Assembly: GCA_017744355.1 (NCBI GenBank)
Contig: JAGIBK010000002.1
Coordinates: forward strand, 355,001-419,000
Origin: a bacterium
GTDB lineage: Bacteria; Cyanobacteriota; Sericytochromatia; S15B-MN24; UBA4093
DNA: 64,000 nt
Reading direction: 5' to 3'
The position numbers were made by a program, and so were the translations under genes. Below, one piece after another: positions 35,267 to 44,204 of the stretch. The notes under the pieces were generated by a model, which worked only from the letters and a program-made list of their open reading frames with translations, did not search any database and was not told the origin of the DNA. Positions within the stretch are counted from its first letter, which is position 1. Every line of letters begins with the position of its first letter.

Positions 35267-35833
35267 CTATCTCCCGCTGGTGACCATGAAGTGTCGCGTC
35301 CGGGTCTTCAGGCCGGCGACGCCGTAGCCGGTGATGGTGACTTCTTGCTGAAGCGAGTTGTCCCACAGGGCGCCCCGGGCCACCGCGCTGGCGGTGGCGG
35401 TGCCGTCCCCGACGTAATAGTAGTAGAGGCCGCCCGTGGTCAGGCCGCTTTCTTCGAAGCGCTTGACGTTGTGGCTCCCCGAGGCGAAGGCTCCGCCCAT
35501 GATGGCCGCGCTGCCCTCGGGCGCGTCGATGTTGCCCCCCCAGGGCGACTTGCCCCAGTCATCCGGGTGCGCGAGCATCCACTTCTGGCGGACTGACGAG
35601 AGCGAGGGCAGGGTCCCTTGCGCCGAGTAGAGGGTCTCGACGGTGGCCTGCAGGTTGCCGATCCGCAGCTTCATCGCGGCGTCCCCGGCGTTGTTGCGGA
35701 CCTGGTTGTAGCCGGCGACCATGGCGGCCGTGACGATGATGCCAATGCCAATCGCCAGGCCGAGCTCCAGCAGGGTGAAGCCCCTCTGCGAGGCCATGCC
35801 TGCCTTCGCAACATCACGCGTCGTGGGTTTCAA
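35267..35833 (-). CDS. type IV pilin-like protein (SPWGG type)
   Basis: A 188-residue prepilin; mature start is FTLLELGLAIGIGIIV after SQRG, followed by a globular region with GKSPWGG and LYYYYVGDG. The first gene of the leftward pilus arm. TTG at 35833 has GGAGC 9 bases upstream and gives an 18-residue leader; the ATG at 35797 would give a more usual 6-residue leader, so the true start is undecided. Conserved Glu5 is present. Confidence 0.88.
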   Translation of the reverse strand: MKPTTRDVAKAGMASQRGFTLLELGLAIGIGIIVTAAMVAGYNQVRNNAGDAAMKLRIGNLQATVETLYSAQGTLPSLSSVRQKWMLAHPDDWGKSPWGGNIDAPEGSAAIMGGAFASGSHNVKRFEESGLTTGGLYYYYVGDGTATASAVARGALWDNSLQQEVTITGYGVAGLKTRTRHFMVTSGR

Positions 35834-35871
35834 CTTTTGGTGCTCCTCTGGCCATCTTGCTCGCTTTTAGC

Positions 35872-35897
35872 AGTATACCAAGCCATCCCCATGTCAA
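35872..35897 (-). promoter_or_regulatory. extended -10 promoter of leftward pilus operon
   Basis: Minus strand: TGG-TATACT (-10 TATACT at 35872-35877). TTGACA (35892-35897) is present but only 14 bases away, so the extended -10 probably dominates. About 40 bases before the first pilin gene. Confidence 0.6.
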
Positions 35898-35986
35898 AAC
35901 TCGCGCCTTACCCTGGTAGAAAACTGCTTAGCGTGGGTACGAAGTGACCGCCTGGGCCTTGTCAAGCCCGACACCCGAGGAGCGGC

Positions 35987-37507
35987 ATGGCCGAGCAGAA
36001 GTACTTCGAATACCTTGCCCAGTCTGGAGAGTCGGTCCGACGCGCCACCATCACGGCCACCGACGAGCGGATGGTGCGTGCGATCCTGCGCGAACAGGGC
36101 ATGATCCCCATCGAGATCAAGCGGGCCAAGCCCCGGACCGAAGGCGAGGACAATCTCTTCGGGGCGCCGGTGGGCGTCCACGAACGTGACAAGAAGCGAT
36201 CCTACTTTTACGTGGCGATCCCGACCGACGGCGGCGAGAACGTGCACGGCGAGATCATCGCCTCGAGCGATCGCGAGGCCCGCCAGCAGCTGCGCGAGCG
36301 CGGCTTGATCCCTTCCAAGGTCGAGGTCAAGCGCCTCTGGCACGACCTGATGATGGCCGGCAAGGTTTCCACGGTCGCCGAGATCCGCGCCCAGGCCCGC
36401 GAGGCCAACCGCCCGACGACTTTCACGCGACGCGTCTCGTTGATGCTTAACCGTCGCATCGGGCTGAAGGACATGCTGTTCTACGCGTCCCAGCTGGCGA
36501 CCATGAACGAGGCGGGCCTCTCCTTCTCGCAGTCCATGGACATCCTGTCGGGCCTCATCACGAACCAGCGCCTGCGGATCATCCACGAAGTCGTTCGTCA
36601 GCAGGTGATGGAGGGCGTCTCCCTCGCCGATGCCTACCGCAATTTCGAGAACGAGCTGCCCCGCATCTTCATCGAGCTGATCACCGTCGGGGAGGCGAGC
36701 GGCAACCTCGAACACACCCTGAACCGCATGGTCACCTACATGGAGAAGCAGCTCGAGATCCAGGGCAAGATCCGCTCGGCCATGACCTACCCGCTGATCA
36801 TGATCGGCCTGATCTTCGCGATCGTGCTGGGTTTGACGATCTTCGTGGTGCCGACCTTCATCCAGCTCTTCGACTCCTTCAAGGTCGACGTGCCGCTGAC
36901 GACCAAGATGCTGCTCGGCTTCAGCTGGTTCGTCACGCACCAGTGGTACCTCTTGCCCATCATCCCGCTCGGTATCTTCATGCTCTGGAAGGGGTTCCTG
37001 GCCACCAAGTTCGGCCGACAGTTCTACGATCTGTGGGAGTATCGCTTCCCCATCTTCGGCAAGCTGGTCTACAAGATCACCATCTCGCGCATCTTGCACA
37101 ACCTGGCGCTGTTCCTGAACTGCGGGATCACCATTCTCAGCGCCATCGAGCTGACGCAGCAGTCCATCACCAACGCCTACACCTCGCTCAAGCTGGAGGG
37201 CATCCGGGTGGGCGTCTCCCAGGGTATGCGCCTCTCGTCGCTCTTCGAGGGGACCGAGCTCTTCCCGCCCATGGTCAATTACCTGCTCATCGCGGGCGAG
37301 GAATCGGGCTCCATCGACGAGCTGCTGGAGCGAGGCGCCAAGTACGTGGATCAAGAGGTTGACGCGGCGATCAAGGCCCTCACCAGTGCGATCGAGCCCT
37401 TGCTGACCGTGGTGGTCGCGGGCGTGGTCCTGTTCGTGGTGGGCAGCCTCTATCTGCCGCTGGTCGGTCTCATGAAGGGTGGCGCCGGCGGCGCCGGAGG
37501 GATGTGA
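35987..37507 (+). CDS. pilC: type IV pilus inner-membrane platform protein PilC
   Basis: A 506-residue GspF-family platform that couples the PilB motor to pilin insertion. The C-terminal 350 residues contain the two T2SSF domains (FYASQLATMNEAGLSFSQSMD and its second copy HNLALFLNCGITILSAIE) and three TM helices. The N-terminus has two related 40-residue segments (about 6-46 and 72-116), each ending in RE(Q/R)G(M/L)IP, a duplicated cap. RBS CGAGGAG. It heads the rightward arm; the next pilin gene overlaps its stop. Confidence 0.97.
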   Translation: MAEQKYFEYLAQSGESVRRATITATDERMVRAILREQGMIPIEIKRAKPRTEGEDNLFGAPVGVHERDKKRSYFYVAIPTDGGENVHGEIIASSDREARQQLRERGLIPSKVEVKRLWHDLMMAGKVSTVAEIRAQAREANRPTTFTRRVSLMLNRRIGLKDMLFYASQLATMNEAGLSFSQSMDILSGLITNQRLRIIHEVVRQQVMEGVSLADAYRNFENELPRIFIELITVGEASGNLEHTLNRMVTYMEKQLEIQGKIRSAMTYPLIMIGLIFAIVLGLTIFVVPTFIQLFDSFKVDVPLTTKMLLGFSWFVTHQWYLLPIIPLGIFMLWKGFLATKFGRQFYDLWEYRFPIFGKLVYKITISRILHNLALFLNCGITILSAIELTQQSITNAYTSLKLEGIRVGVSQGMRLSSLFEGTELFPPMVNYLLIAGEESGSIDELLERGAKYVDQEVDAAIKALTSAIEPLLTVVVAGVVLFVVGSLYLPLVGLMKGGAGGAGGM

Positions 37508-37902
37508 TGAGGGCAGGGCAGAGGGGTTTCACCCTCATGGAACTCACCCTGGCGATCGCGATCGCGATGGTGGTGCTCGCGGGCAGCATGTGGGCCCTCA
37601 AGCAGCACAACGCGGAAGCGAGGGTCCAGCAGAGCAAAGTGACGCTCGCGACCCTGCGCACGCAGATCGCCTCCTTCCGCTATCGCACCGGGCAGTGGCC
37701 CACGCGAGCGCAGATCTACGCCAATGGCTTCATCCCAGGAGTGGCGAGCGTTTCCGAGCCCGTGAGCGGCGTTGCGACCATCTATCTCACCGGGGACGCG
37801 ACGACGAGCTGGGGGGGGTGGCTCTACGATGTGGCGGCCGGCACCATGTCGGTCAACCTGAACCCGGCCAACTATCCGGGTGATTCCCCGAGCCGCTGGT
37901 GA
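37507..37902 (+). CDS. type IV pilin-like protein (short)
   Basis: A 131-residue prepilin with leader MRAGQRG and mature start FTLMELTLAIAIAMVVLAG. The small globular domain has TTSWGGWLYDV, related to the SPWGG motif of the other pilins here. Start ATG at 37507 overlaps the pilC stop (TGATG); GTG at 37504 is also possible. Two overlapping GCGATCGC octamers fall in its signal helix (37552-37565). Its place between pilC and pilM suggests a core minor pilin. Confidence 0.88.
   Translation: MRAGQRGFTLMELTLAIAIAMVVLAGSMWALKQHNAEARVQQSKVTLATLRTQIASFRYRTGQWPTRAQIYANGFIPGVASVSEPVSGVATIYLTGDATTSWGGWLYDVAAGTMSVNLNPANYPGDSPSRW
37552..37565. repeat. two overlapping HIP1 octamers
   Basis: GCGATCGC occurs at 37552-37559 and again at 37558-37565, sharing two bases. 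This is the densest spot of a motif found about 45 times in the window. Confidence 0.85.
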
Positions 37903-37992
37903 AGGCGTTGTGCGTACTTCACAGTCTTTGTTCAGAAAGTCCCGTTAGATTGGGGTGGCCCCGGTTGATGTGCTGATGAAAGTGTCGTCCTG

Positions 37993-39474
37993 GTGAGAAC
38001 GCCAAAAGGATATGTTGGTCTCTATATCACGAGCGACAAGATCGAGGCGGTCCTTCCCGCGTCGAGCGATGGCTCCATCGAAGAGACTTATACCTACCCC
38101 CTGCCCCCCGACCTCATCACGGATGAGGGGGCTGTTGCGTCATCCGACGAGCTGGGCGTAGCCCTCAAGGAGGCCTGGAAGGCCCTTGGGCTGCGCAACA
38201 AGCGCGTCGTCCTCATCCTCAACTCCCGCCAGGCCATCGTGCGCCTGGTTCGCTTGCCGCACCTGCCGCTCAACCAGCTGAACCACGCCATCCTCTCCGA
38301 GGCCGAGCAGTTCGCCCTCTTCCGCAACGACGCGCCGATGGTCGATTACTTCGTCGCGAGCCAGGAGGGGGACTTCATCCAGGTCTGCTACGGCGCCGCC
38401 GCCGAGACCCTCATCAAGCCTTACGAGAACGCCCTCAAGGCCGCCGGCTTGCGCTTGATCGGGGTGGACCTCGTCCAGCTGGCGGGCCAGCGCGGGATGG
38501 CCTACTACCACCCGCCCGACGAGGCCCCCTGGATCGGCGTCATGCTCATCCCCCAACGCCTGATCGTCACGGCCTGGATCGACGGCAAGCTCTCGGCGGT
38601 CCGCGAGCTGGTCCTGCCCGAGCGAGACAACATCTCGATGGAGCTGGTCGCGCTCAACTACTTGCCGGATGCCGTGCGCTCGGTCGCAGGCGTCAGCCTC
38701 GGCGAGGAGCCGCGCCTGGTCATCGGCGCCCAGCGCCCCGAGGATGCCCGGGAGCTCGCCTCGCACGCCGAGGCCCACATCAAGCTGCCCATCTGCATCG
38801 CCGAGCCGGCCGAGCTGGATCCCGAGATGGAGCTACCTTCGTGCGTGGCCCTCGGGGCCGGGTTGTGGGGGCGAGGCGATACTTTCCCCTCCTTCAACCT
38901 CGTCAAGGGCAAGGCGCCGGCGGTCGAGCTTCCTTCGCTCTCCTTCGAGCTGCCCCTGGATACGCTCAAGGAGCGGGCACAGCAGGTGGCGATGCCGGCC
39001 CTCATCGGGGTGACGGGGCTCGCCTTGCTGGGTGGGGCCGGCTGGCTCTGGTCGCAGAACGCCACAGGCAGCGTGCAGGACCTCAAGGGTAAGATTGCCG
39101 CCGTTCGCACCGAAAGCCTCTCGCTCGATGAGGAGCTGAAGAAGTCCGAGGCGCCGCCCCAGGCCGAGGTGCTGCGTCAGTGGATTCCCCATCACGCCGA
39201 GACCCGCTTTGCGGCGGATCTGGTCTCGCGTCTGAAGGGGATCGTGCCGGCCGATGCTTGGATCGGCTCGGTGTCCTATGTTTCCGGTCGTGAGGTGCGC
39301 CTGCAGGGCGCTGCTCTCAGCCAGACCTCCTGCCTGTACTTCGCCGATCAGCTCGGAGCCATCGACGCCGTTGCTCAGGTCCGCATCCTGAGGCTCGAAA
39401 AGCAGGGCTCCACCTATACCTTCGAGCTTCAGGCGCAGCTGGGCCAGAAGTACCGAACGGACGTGCTGCCATGA
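37993..39474 (+). CDS. PilM-PilN fusion protein
   Basis: A 493-residue protein joining two alignment-complex parts. Residues about 1-300 look like the cytosolic actin-like PilM (GYVGLYITSDKIEAVL opening, VVLILNSRQAIVRLVRLPHL, then a C-terminal DPEMELPSCVALGAG). A TM at about 334-353 is followed by a PilN-like periplasmic region with coiled coil and a ferredoxin-like fold (FAADLVSRLKGIVPADAWIGSV). Start GTG 37993, with weak RBS. Normally PilM and PilN are separate and bind each other through the PilN N-terminal tail, so a fusion is plausible. Confidence 0.88.
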   Translation: MRTPKGYVGLYITSDKIEAVLPASSDGSIEETYTYPLPPDLITDEGAVASSDELGVALKEAWKALGLRNKRVVLILNSRQAIVRLVRLPHLPLNQLNHAILSEAEQFALFRNDAPMVDYFVASQEGDFIQVCYGAAAETLIKPYENALKAAGLRLIGVDLVQLAGQRGMAYYHPPDEAPWIGVMLIPQRLIVTAWIDGKLSAVRELVLPERDNISMELVALNYLPDAVRSVAGVSLGEEPRLVIGAQRPEDARELASHAEAHIKLPICIAEPAELDPEMELPSCVALGAGLWGRGDTFPSFNLVKGKAPAVELPSLSFELPLDTLKERAQQVAMPALIGVTGLALLGGAGWLWSQNATGSVQDLKGKIAAVRTESLSLDEELKKSEAPPQAEVLRQWIPHHAETRFAADLVSRLKGIVPADAWIGSVSYVSGREVRLQGAALSQTSCLYFADQLGAIDAVAQVRILRLEKQGSTYTFELQAQLGQKYRTDVLP

Positions 39475-40754
39475 TGGAACGAATCGACCGTCGCGTCCTG
39501 CTCGGGGGGATCGCGGGCGCTGCTCTGGTGGGGGGCCTCACCTACTACGTGCTCGCCATTCGCCCTGCCGCCATGGAGGCCGCCACGCTGCGTGCCGAGC
39601 TCGAGCGCGTCATCCGGCAGCGGGACGTGTCCGCTCAGCATCTGGCCGAGAGCAAGGCTCGCGTCAATCCGGCGGATGACGAGATCCAGCGCCTCAAGCT
39701 CTTCGACCTGCGCAAGGAGCAGAGCTTCGACACGGCGCTGGCCAATCGCTCGAACGTGGGCCTCATTGCCCTCTCCGAGATCCTGCAGCGCCACGCGATC
39801 ACCATCGAGGCCCTGACGCCCGGTCCCATCGACGAGGAGAAGATCTCGGTGCAGTCCGTGCCACAGGCCGGGGTGCTGCATCGGCGCTACCAGATCCGGG
39901 CCCAGGGCCAGTACCAGGATGTCCAGGCGGCCTTCGGCGCCTTCAAGACCCTGCCCCCTGCCCTTGAGATCGACCAGTACGACATCCAGTACATCGGGGC
40001 CGAGGGCAATCGCGCCCGCGTCCTCTTCCAGCTGGGCTTCGGCTTCAACTTCCTCGTCTCGCTCGAACAGCTCGAGCGCTTCGCCGAGCTGGCCTCTGCG
40101 TCGGTGGTGCCCGCCCCGGCTTTCACCTTCAGCTCGCCCGCGCCCGCGGCGGCCCCTGCTGCGACCCCTGCCCCTGCTTCGCCCGCGCCCGTTTCGGCGC
40201 GCGAGAGCTGGTGGTCGGCGCTCGCTGGGTGGCTGGATCCGGTCGCCGTGGCCGCACCGAGCCCCAAGCCCACCAAGTCGCCGGCACCGGGGCCCAAGAC
40301 CTATTCGTTCAGCGTGGATCGGGGGGTGACCCTCGGGCGCGTGGAGCCGTTCTTGCCGCTCGGAGCGGCCCGTGAGATGCCGGCTCCGGTGATCCTGCCC
40401 AAGCCCGTCGTCGCTCCCGCTCCCGTGACGGCCCTGCCCTCCACTCAGCTCTTGGCGGTCCTGCTCTCCAACAACGGGCAGGCGAGCGCGCTGTTGCAGG
40501 TGGGGAATGACCGTCTGCGCGTGCGAGCGGGCTCCATGCTCTCGGGCGGCGGCGTGGTGGCGGCCATTGGCAAGGATTTCGTCCTGGTTCGCCAGGGCGG
40601 GGCCCTGCACCGCATCGGCCTGAGCGCCGGCGAGGCCTCGTCGCCTGCAGCCGCTGCGCACGGGGCTCCGCCTGCAGTACCCGACTTCCCCAGCGTCCCG
40701 GCCCTTCAGATTCCGGGCGAACCTACGTCCGTATTCGACAAGACCAGGAGGTAG
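39471..40754 (+). CDS. PilO-PilP-like fusion protein
   Basis: A 427-residue inner-membrane protein. An N-terminal TM (about 10-30), a coiled coil and a PilO-like ferredoxin domain (about 100-200, RYQIRAQGQYQDVQAAFGAFKTL) are followed by a long Pro/Ala linker. The C-terminal domain (about 325-390) resembles PilP/GspC HR (LLAVLLSNNGQASALLQVGN, KDFVLVRQGGALHRIGL), which docks on the secretin. It would link the platform to PilQ. The start overlaps the PilM-PilN stop (ATGATG). Confidence 0.85.
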   Translation: MMERIDRRVLLGGIAGAALVGGLTYYVLAIRPAAMEAATLRAELERVIRQRDVSAQHLAESKARVNPADDEIQRLKLFDLRKEQSFDTALANRSNVGLIALSEILQRHAITIEALTPGPIDEEKISVQSVPQAGVLHRRYQIRAQGQYQDVQAAFGAFKTLPPALEIDQYDIQYIGAEGNRARVLFQLGFGFNFLVSLEQLERFAELASASVVPAPAFTFSSPAPAAAPAATPAPASPAPVSARESWWSALAGWLDPVAVAAPSPKPTKSPAPGPKTYSFSVDRGVTLGRVEPFLPLGAAREMPAPVILPKPVVAPAPVTALPSTQLLAVLLSNNGQASALLQVGNDRLRVRAGSMLSGGGVVAAIGKDFVLVRQGGALHRIGLSAGEASSPAAAAHGAPPAVPDFPSVPALQIPGEPTSVFDKTRR

Positions 40755-40756
40755 CG

Positions 40757-42499
40757 ATGGACCAGGCGGCAGCCTCGACCGGAACGGGCGGCCTCCGGAA
40801 GAAGATGATCGGCGAGTGGCTGTGCAACCTCGGCCTGATCTCGCCCTTCCAGCTCTCGGAAGCCCTCAGCACTCAGCAGGAAACCGGTGAGCGCATCGGT
40901 CAGATCCTCATCCAGAAGGGATACTTGAACGAGCGTGAGCTCTCCGAGATCCTGACGCTGCAAGAGGTGCTGGCTACCAAGTCCTCGCTTCTGGACTTCC
41001 CCATCGAGGCCGAGACGATCGCCCTCATCCCCGAGGCCTTCGCTCGCAAGAACCTGCTGGTGCCCCTCATGAAGGTGGGGCGCCGCCTCATCATCGCCAC
41101 TCGCAACATCGACGACCCCAAGCTGCTCGACCACCTCTCGCTGCTCACGGGTTACATCGTGGTGCCCATCGGGTTCCGCGAAGAGGACCTCAGCGCTGCT
41201 TTGGGCCGCTTCTACGAGGATCGCTCGCGCCGGGTGGACGACACCATCGAGCGCGCGATCAAGCGTACTGGTGGGACACGTGATGAGAGCCGTCGTCAGC
41301 AGCAGGCTCAGGACATCTCGGCCAGCACCGAGGTGGATGCGCCTATCGTCGAGCTGGTCAACTCGATCCTGACGGATGCGGTCGAGCGGGGTGCTGCCGA
41401 CATCGCCTTCGATCCGAACGAAGAGGGGCTTGCGATCCGCATGCGCAGTGACGGCGTCATGATGACCGTCCTCAAGCTGCCCCGTGCCATCGAGGCCTCG
41501 GTGATCACCCGCATCAAGGTCATGGCGGGGATGAACATCACGGAGAAGCGTCGTCCGCAGGACGGCCGCTTTTCGGTCGTGGTCAACGGCGAGAAGATCG
41601 ACTTCCGTACCTCGTGCATCGCCACCCACTGGGGTGAGCGCGTCTCCATGCGTATCTTGCGCACCCGATCGATCCTGCTCGGCCTGGACAGTCTGGGGTT
41701 CGGGGAGCGCGATCGCGAGACCCTCGAGCAGATCCTCTTGAGCCCCATCGGGGTCATCCTGGTCACGGGCCCTACGGGCAGCGGCAAGACGACGACTCTC
41801 TACGCGGTGCTGCAGCAGTTCGACCGTGAGTCGGACAGCATCATCACCATCGAGGACCCGGTCGAATACCCGGTGCCCGGGATCGCCCAGATCCAGGTCA
41901 ACCCCAAGATCGACCTGAACTTCTCGAGCGCCCTGCGCACCGTGCTGCGTCAGGACCCGGACATCATCATGGTGGGTGAAATCCGTGACCTGGAAACCCT
42001 CGAAACCGCGACCAGTGCGGCCATGACCGGTCACCTGGTGCTCTCGACCCTTCACACCAACGACGCGGTCAGCACCGTGACGCGCATGATCGAGATGGGT
42101 ATCCCCCCCTACGTGGTGGGCGGCACCGTCTCGGGCATCGTCGCCCAGCGCCTGATCCGCTGCGTCTGCACGACCTGCAAGACGACGCGCAGCGCCACGC
42201 CCAAGGAGAAGGCCTTCCTCAACGTGCCCCTCGACGAGGAGCTGACGCTCGCGATCGGGACGGGTTGCGAGCGATGCAACGGCACGGGCTACAAGGGCCA
42301 GCTCGGTGTCTTCGAGATCCTGCGCATGACCCGCACCATCCAGAGCCTGATCAGCCGCGGCGAGCCGGGCACCATCATCCAGGACGAGGCGAACCGCCTC
42401 GGGATGCGATCGCTCCTGGATGACGCCAAGGAGAAGGTTCTGAAGGGCCTCTCGACTGTGGATGAGGTCATCCGTTGTCTCGGGACCGGCACCAATTAA
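40757..42499 (+). CDS. pilB: type IV pilus assembly ATPase PilB
   Basis: A 580-residue hexameric motor powering pilus extension. The N-terminal GspE/MshEN domain (about 15-165) is followed by the ATPase core: Walker A GPTGSGKTTTLY (near 338), Asp box IITIEDPVEY, Walker B DPDIIMVGEIRD, and His box GHLVLSTLHTNDA. The zinc site typical of PilB is formed by CVCTTC and CERCNGTGY. The retraction ATPase PilT is not in the window. Start ATG 2 bases after the previous gene; a strong terminator follows. Confidence 0.98.
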   Translation: MDQAAASTGTGGLRKKMIGEWLCNLGLISPFQLSEALSTQQETGERIGQILIQKGYLNERELSEILTLQEVLATKSSLLDFPIEAETIALIPEAFARKNLLVPLMKVGRRLIIATRNIDDPKLLDHLSLLTGYIVVPIGFREEDLSAALGRFYEDRSRRVDDTIERAIKRTGGTRDESRRQQQAQDISASTEVDAPIVELVNSILTDAVERGAADIAFDPNEEGLAIRMRSDGVMMTVLKLPRAIEASVITRIKVMAGMNITEKRRPQDGRFSVVVNGEKIDFRTSCIATHWGERVSMRILRTRSILLGLDSLGFGERDRETLEQILLSPIGVILVTGPTGSGKTTTLYAVLQQFDRESDSIITIEDPVEYPVPGIAQIQVNPKIDLNFSSALRTVLRQDPDIIMVGEIRDLETLETATSAAMTGHLVLSTLHTNDAVSTVTRMIEMGIPPYVVGGTVSGIVAQRLIRCVCTTCKTTRSATPKEKAFLNVPLDEELTLAIGTGCERCNGTGYKGQLGVFEILRMTRTIQSLISRGEPGTIIQDEANRLGMRSLLDDAKEKVLKGLSTVDEVIRCLGTGTN

Positions 42500-42504
42500 G
42501 CAAG

Positions 42505-42533
42505 AAGGGCCGCGGCAATCTGCCGCGGCCCTT
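42505..42533. terminator. terminator between pilB and minor pilins
   Basis: Perfect 13-bp stem (42505-42517 with 42521-42533), 3-base loop, then TCTCTT. Lies between convergent transcripts. Confidence 0.88.
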
Positions 42534-42537
42534 TCTC

Positions 42538-43053
42538 TTAGTTCGGTCGAATGGATCTTGGGGTACCGATGCCCCGGATGTAACGCTTCGGAGCATCCAC
42601 GCTGCGCTGCGTGACGAACTGGATCTGCACGGAGTCGGTTGAAGAGGGCGGAGAGACCGAGAAGACGGCGGCGGTGGCGACCTGACTGCCGTTGAAATCG
42701 TAGAAGGGGCCCTTGCTCGCATCCAGGTTCGCGAGGACCGGGCCGAGTGCTTGCCCGCCAGAGACCAGGCGAGTCCCGTCGACTTCGTAGGTGATGTCGA
42801 CATTGTTGAGCTTGAAGCTCAACCGCTGCGCGCTTACTTGAATGCTGCCCGTGGCGCTGTCCAGCTCCCGGGTGATGCGGTTCATCAAGGCGACGGCCTG
42901 ATCCGCGTCGCTCATGTCGGCGGTGGCCAGCGAGAGGGTGCCGACCAGCGTGCGGTAGGAGATGAGGAAGGCCGAGAGGAAGGCGGTGCTCAGCGCAAGG
43001 GCGAGCACCAACTCCAGCAAGGTGAAGCCGTTCGCGGTTCTAGATGCCGGCAC
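42538..43053 (-). CDS. minor pilin, PilW/PulJ-like
   Basis: A 171-residue prepilin-like protein with leader PASRTANG and mature start FTLLELVLALALSTAFLSAF. The region after the helix (DQAVALMNRITRELDSATGSI) resembles PilW/GspJ proteins. The C-terminus is Ser/Thr-rich with QIQFVTQ. Its 5' end overlaps the upstream minor pilin by 14 bases, so it is the last gene of a three-gene operon. It likely belongs to the tip-initiation complex. Confidence 0.85.
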   Translation of the reverse strand: MPASRTANGFTLLELVLALALSTAFLSAFLISYRTLVGTLSLATADMSDADQAVALMNRITRELDSATGSIQVSAQRLSFKLNNVDITYEVDGTRLVSGGQALGPVLANLDASKGPFYDFNGSQVATAAVFSVSPPSSTDSVQIQFVTQRSVDAPKRYIRGIGTPRSIRPN

Positions 43054-43465
43054 GGGCCCCTCCTACGTTGAGCTTCCAGAAGCGCGTGAACCCCACGACT
43101 TTGTTGGCCGGGAGGCGATAGACGGTCACGTCGTAAGAGATGAGTTGGTGCGCGACCCCGCGGGTGTCGTTCATCGAAGGGAATGGCGAGGTGGCGATGG
43201 TGATGGAGGCGACGTCGCTTCCAAGGCTCATCGTGGCAAGTGGAGTGATGACGGCATTGGGCGTGGCCTTAAGCGCGGCGACCTGCGCGCGCAGGTACTG
43301 ATCGACGATTCCCACGTCTTGAGGGGCGATGGGGCCGTTCGCGACGGGGGTGGTCGTATCGAGCGTGATGCGTACCAGTTGGGCGGTCATGATGGTTCCG
43401 ACCAATAGGACAACACCTGCGATCGCCGCCTCGATGAGAGTGAAGCCGCTTTGATTGCGCATCAT
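43040..43465 (-). CDS. minor pilin, PilV/GspI-like
   Basis: A 141-residue prepilin-like protein: leader MMRNQSG, mature start FTLIEAAIAGVVLLVGTIM. The globular part is short (LISYDVTVYRLPANKVVGF). The start ATG at 43465 overlaps the upstream stop (TAATG). Assigned as PilV/GspI-like mainly from size and gene order; a longer open frame extends upstream over the preceding gene but is not real. RBS is internal to the preceding gene. Confidence 0.83.
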   Translation of the reverse strand: MMRNQSGFTLIEAAIAGVVLLVGTIMTAQLVRITLDTTTPVANGPIAPQDVGIVDQYLRAQVAALKATPNAVITPLATMSLGSDVASITIATSPFPSMNDTRGVAHQLISYDVTVYRLPANKVVGFTRFWKLNVGGARAGI

Positions 43466-44004
43466 TATTGGACCTGGTACTGCCGGATGACGTACTCGGC
43501 GCGTGCTGAGTAGGTGGCGACGGTGGCGCGCACCGTCCGCGTGAACGTCAGTCCGGCTGAATTCGAAACGGTCGCATTGACAGTCAACTCGGCCGTGGCG
43601 GGCTCCGACGTAATGGACCAAGCCTTGCTGAGCTGGATCGAGTAAGTCGCCGAGGTCGTGGCCAGAGCAGCGACGGAGGCGCTGGCAAGCTGAATGGAGT
43701 CGGTGGCCTTGGGTTGGTACTTGCCGTCCCCCGGCCGCAGCCCCCACTCGTAGAGCGCATAGTTCAAGCCGGATTCCGCCACATTCTGGGCGAGGGTGCC
43801 GCCGAAGTTGGAGCTGCGCATCTCATCGGCTCGCGCGAACTGCAACTGGACGAGCCGCGTGAGGCCGACGCCCGCCAGCCCCAGTCCCAGCACGATCAGC
43901 GCGGCGATCAAGACGATGTTGCCTTGCTCGGCGGAGCGCTTCTGATAAGTTTCGTGTTTGCTCGTTTTCACCAGGCCCTTATACCCTTTCGAGCGTCCCT
44001 TCAT
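43465..44004 (-). CDS. minor pilus protein, PilX-like
   Basis: A 179-residue protein with a long basic N-terminus and a PilX-type segment EQGNIVLIAALIVLGLGLAG, lacking the FTLIE motif, as PilX proteins do. The rest is beta-rich (AELTVNATVSNSAGLTFTRTV). ATG 44004 has almost no RBS; a GTG at 43971 after AAGGG would give a more usual short leader and is a real alternative. First gene of the leftward minor-pilin operon. Confidence 0.78.
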   Translation of the reverse strand: MKGRSKGYKGLVKTSKHETYQKRSAEQGNIVLIAALIVLGLGLAGVGLTRLVQLQFARADEMRSSNFGGTLAQNVAESGLNYALYEWGLRPGDGKYQPKATDSIQLASASVAALATTSATYSIQLSKAWSITSEPATAELTVNATVSNSAGLTFTRTVRATVATYSARAEYVIRQYQVQ

Positions 44005-44029
44005 CCTAGTCGGGGCGCCCGTGGCGAAC

Positions 44030-44059
44030 TTGCCGCACCCGAAGGGTGAGTGTTAAGAT
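44030..44059 (+). promoter_or_regulatory. candidate promoter for a short leader RNA
   Basis: TTGCCG (44030-44035), 18 bases, TAAGAT (44054-44059), rightward. It would start RNA near 44066, just before a terminator. Confidence 0.35.
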
Positions 44060-44074
44060 GGCATCAGAGTATCC

Positions 44075-44106
44075 GACGGCGGGTCTTCGGACCTGTCGTC
44101 GTTTTT
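44075..44106 (+). terminator. rho-independent terminator upstream of DUF4912 gene
   Basis: 11-bp stem (44075-44085 with 44090-44100, two G-U pairs), TTCG tetraloop, followed by GTTTTT. Orientation is rightward although no rightward gene ends nearby. Confidence 0.8.
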
Positions 44107-44204
44107 GTATGTGCCTCCTGGCTTGACGGACTTGATTGTAAACGGTACATATACTTCCGTTAAGCTATGTAAACGACCGGACGGCCACCCGAGGAGCATA
44201 ACGC

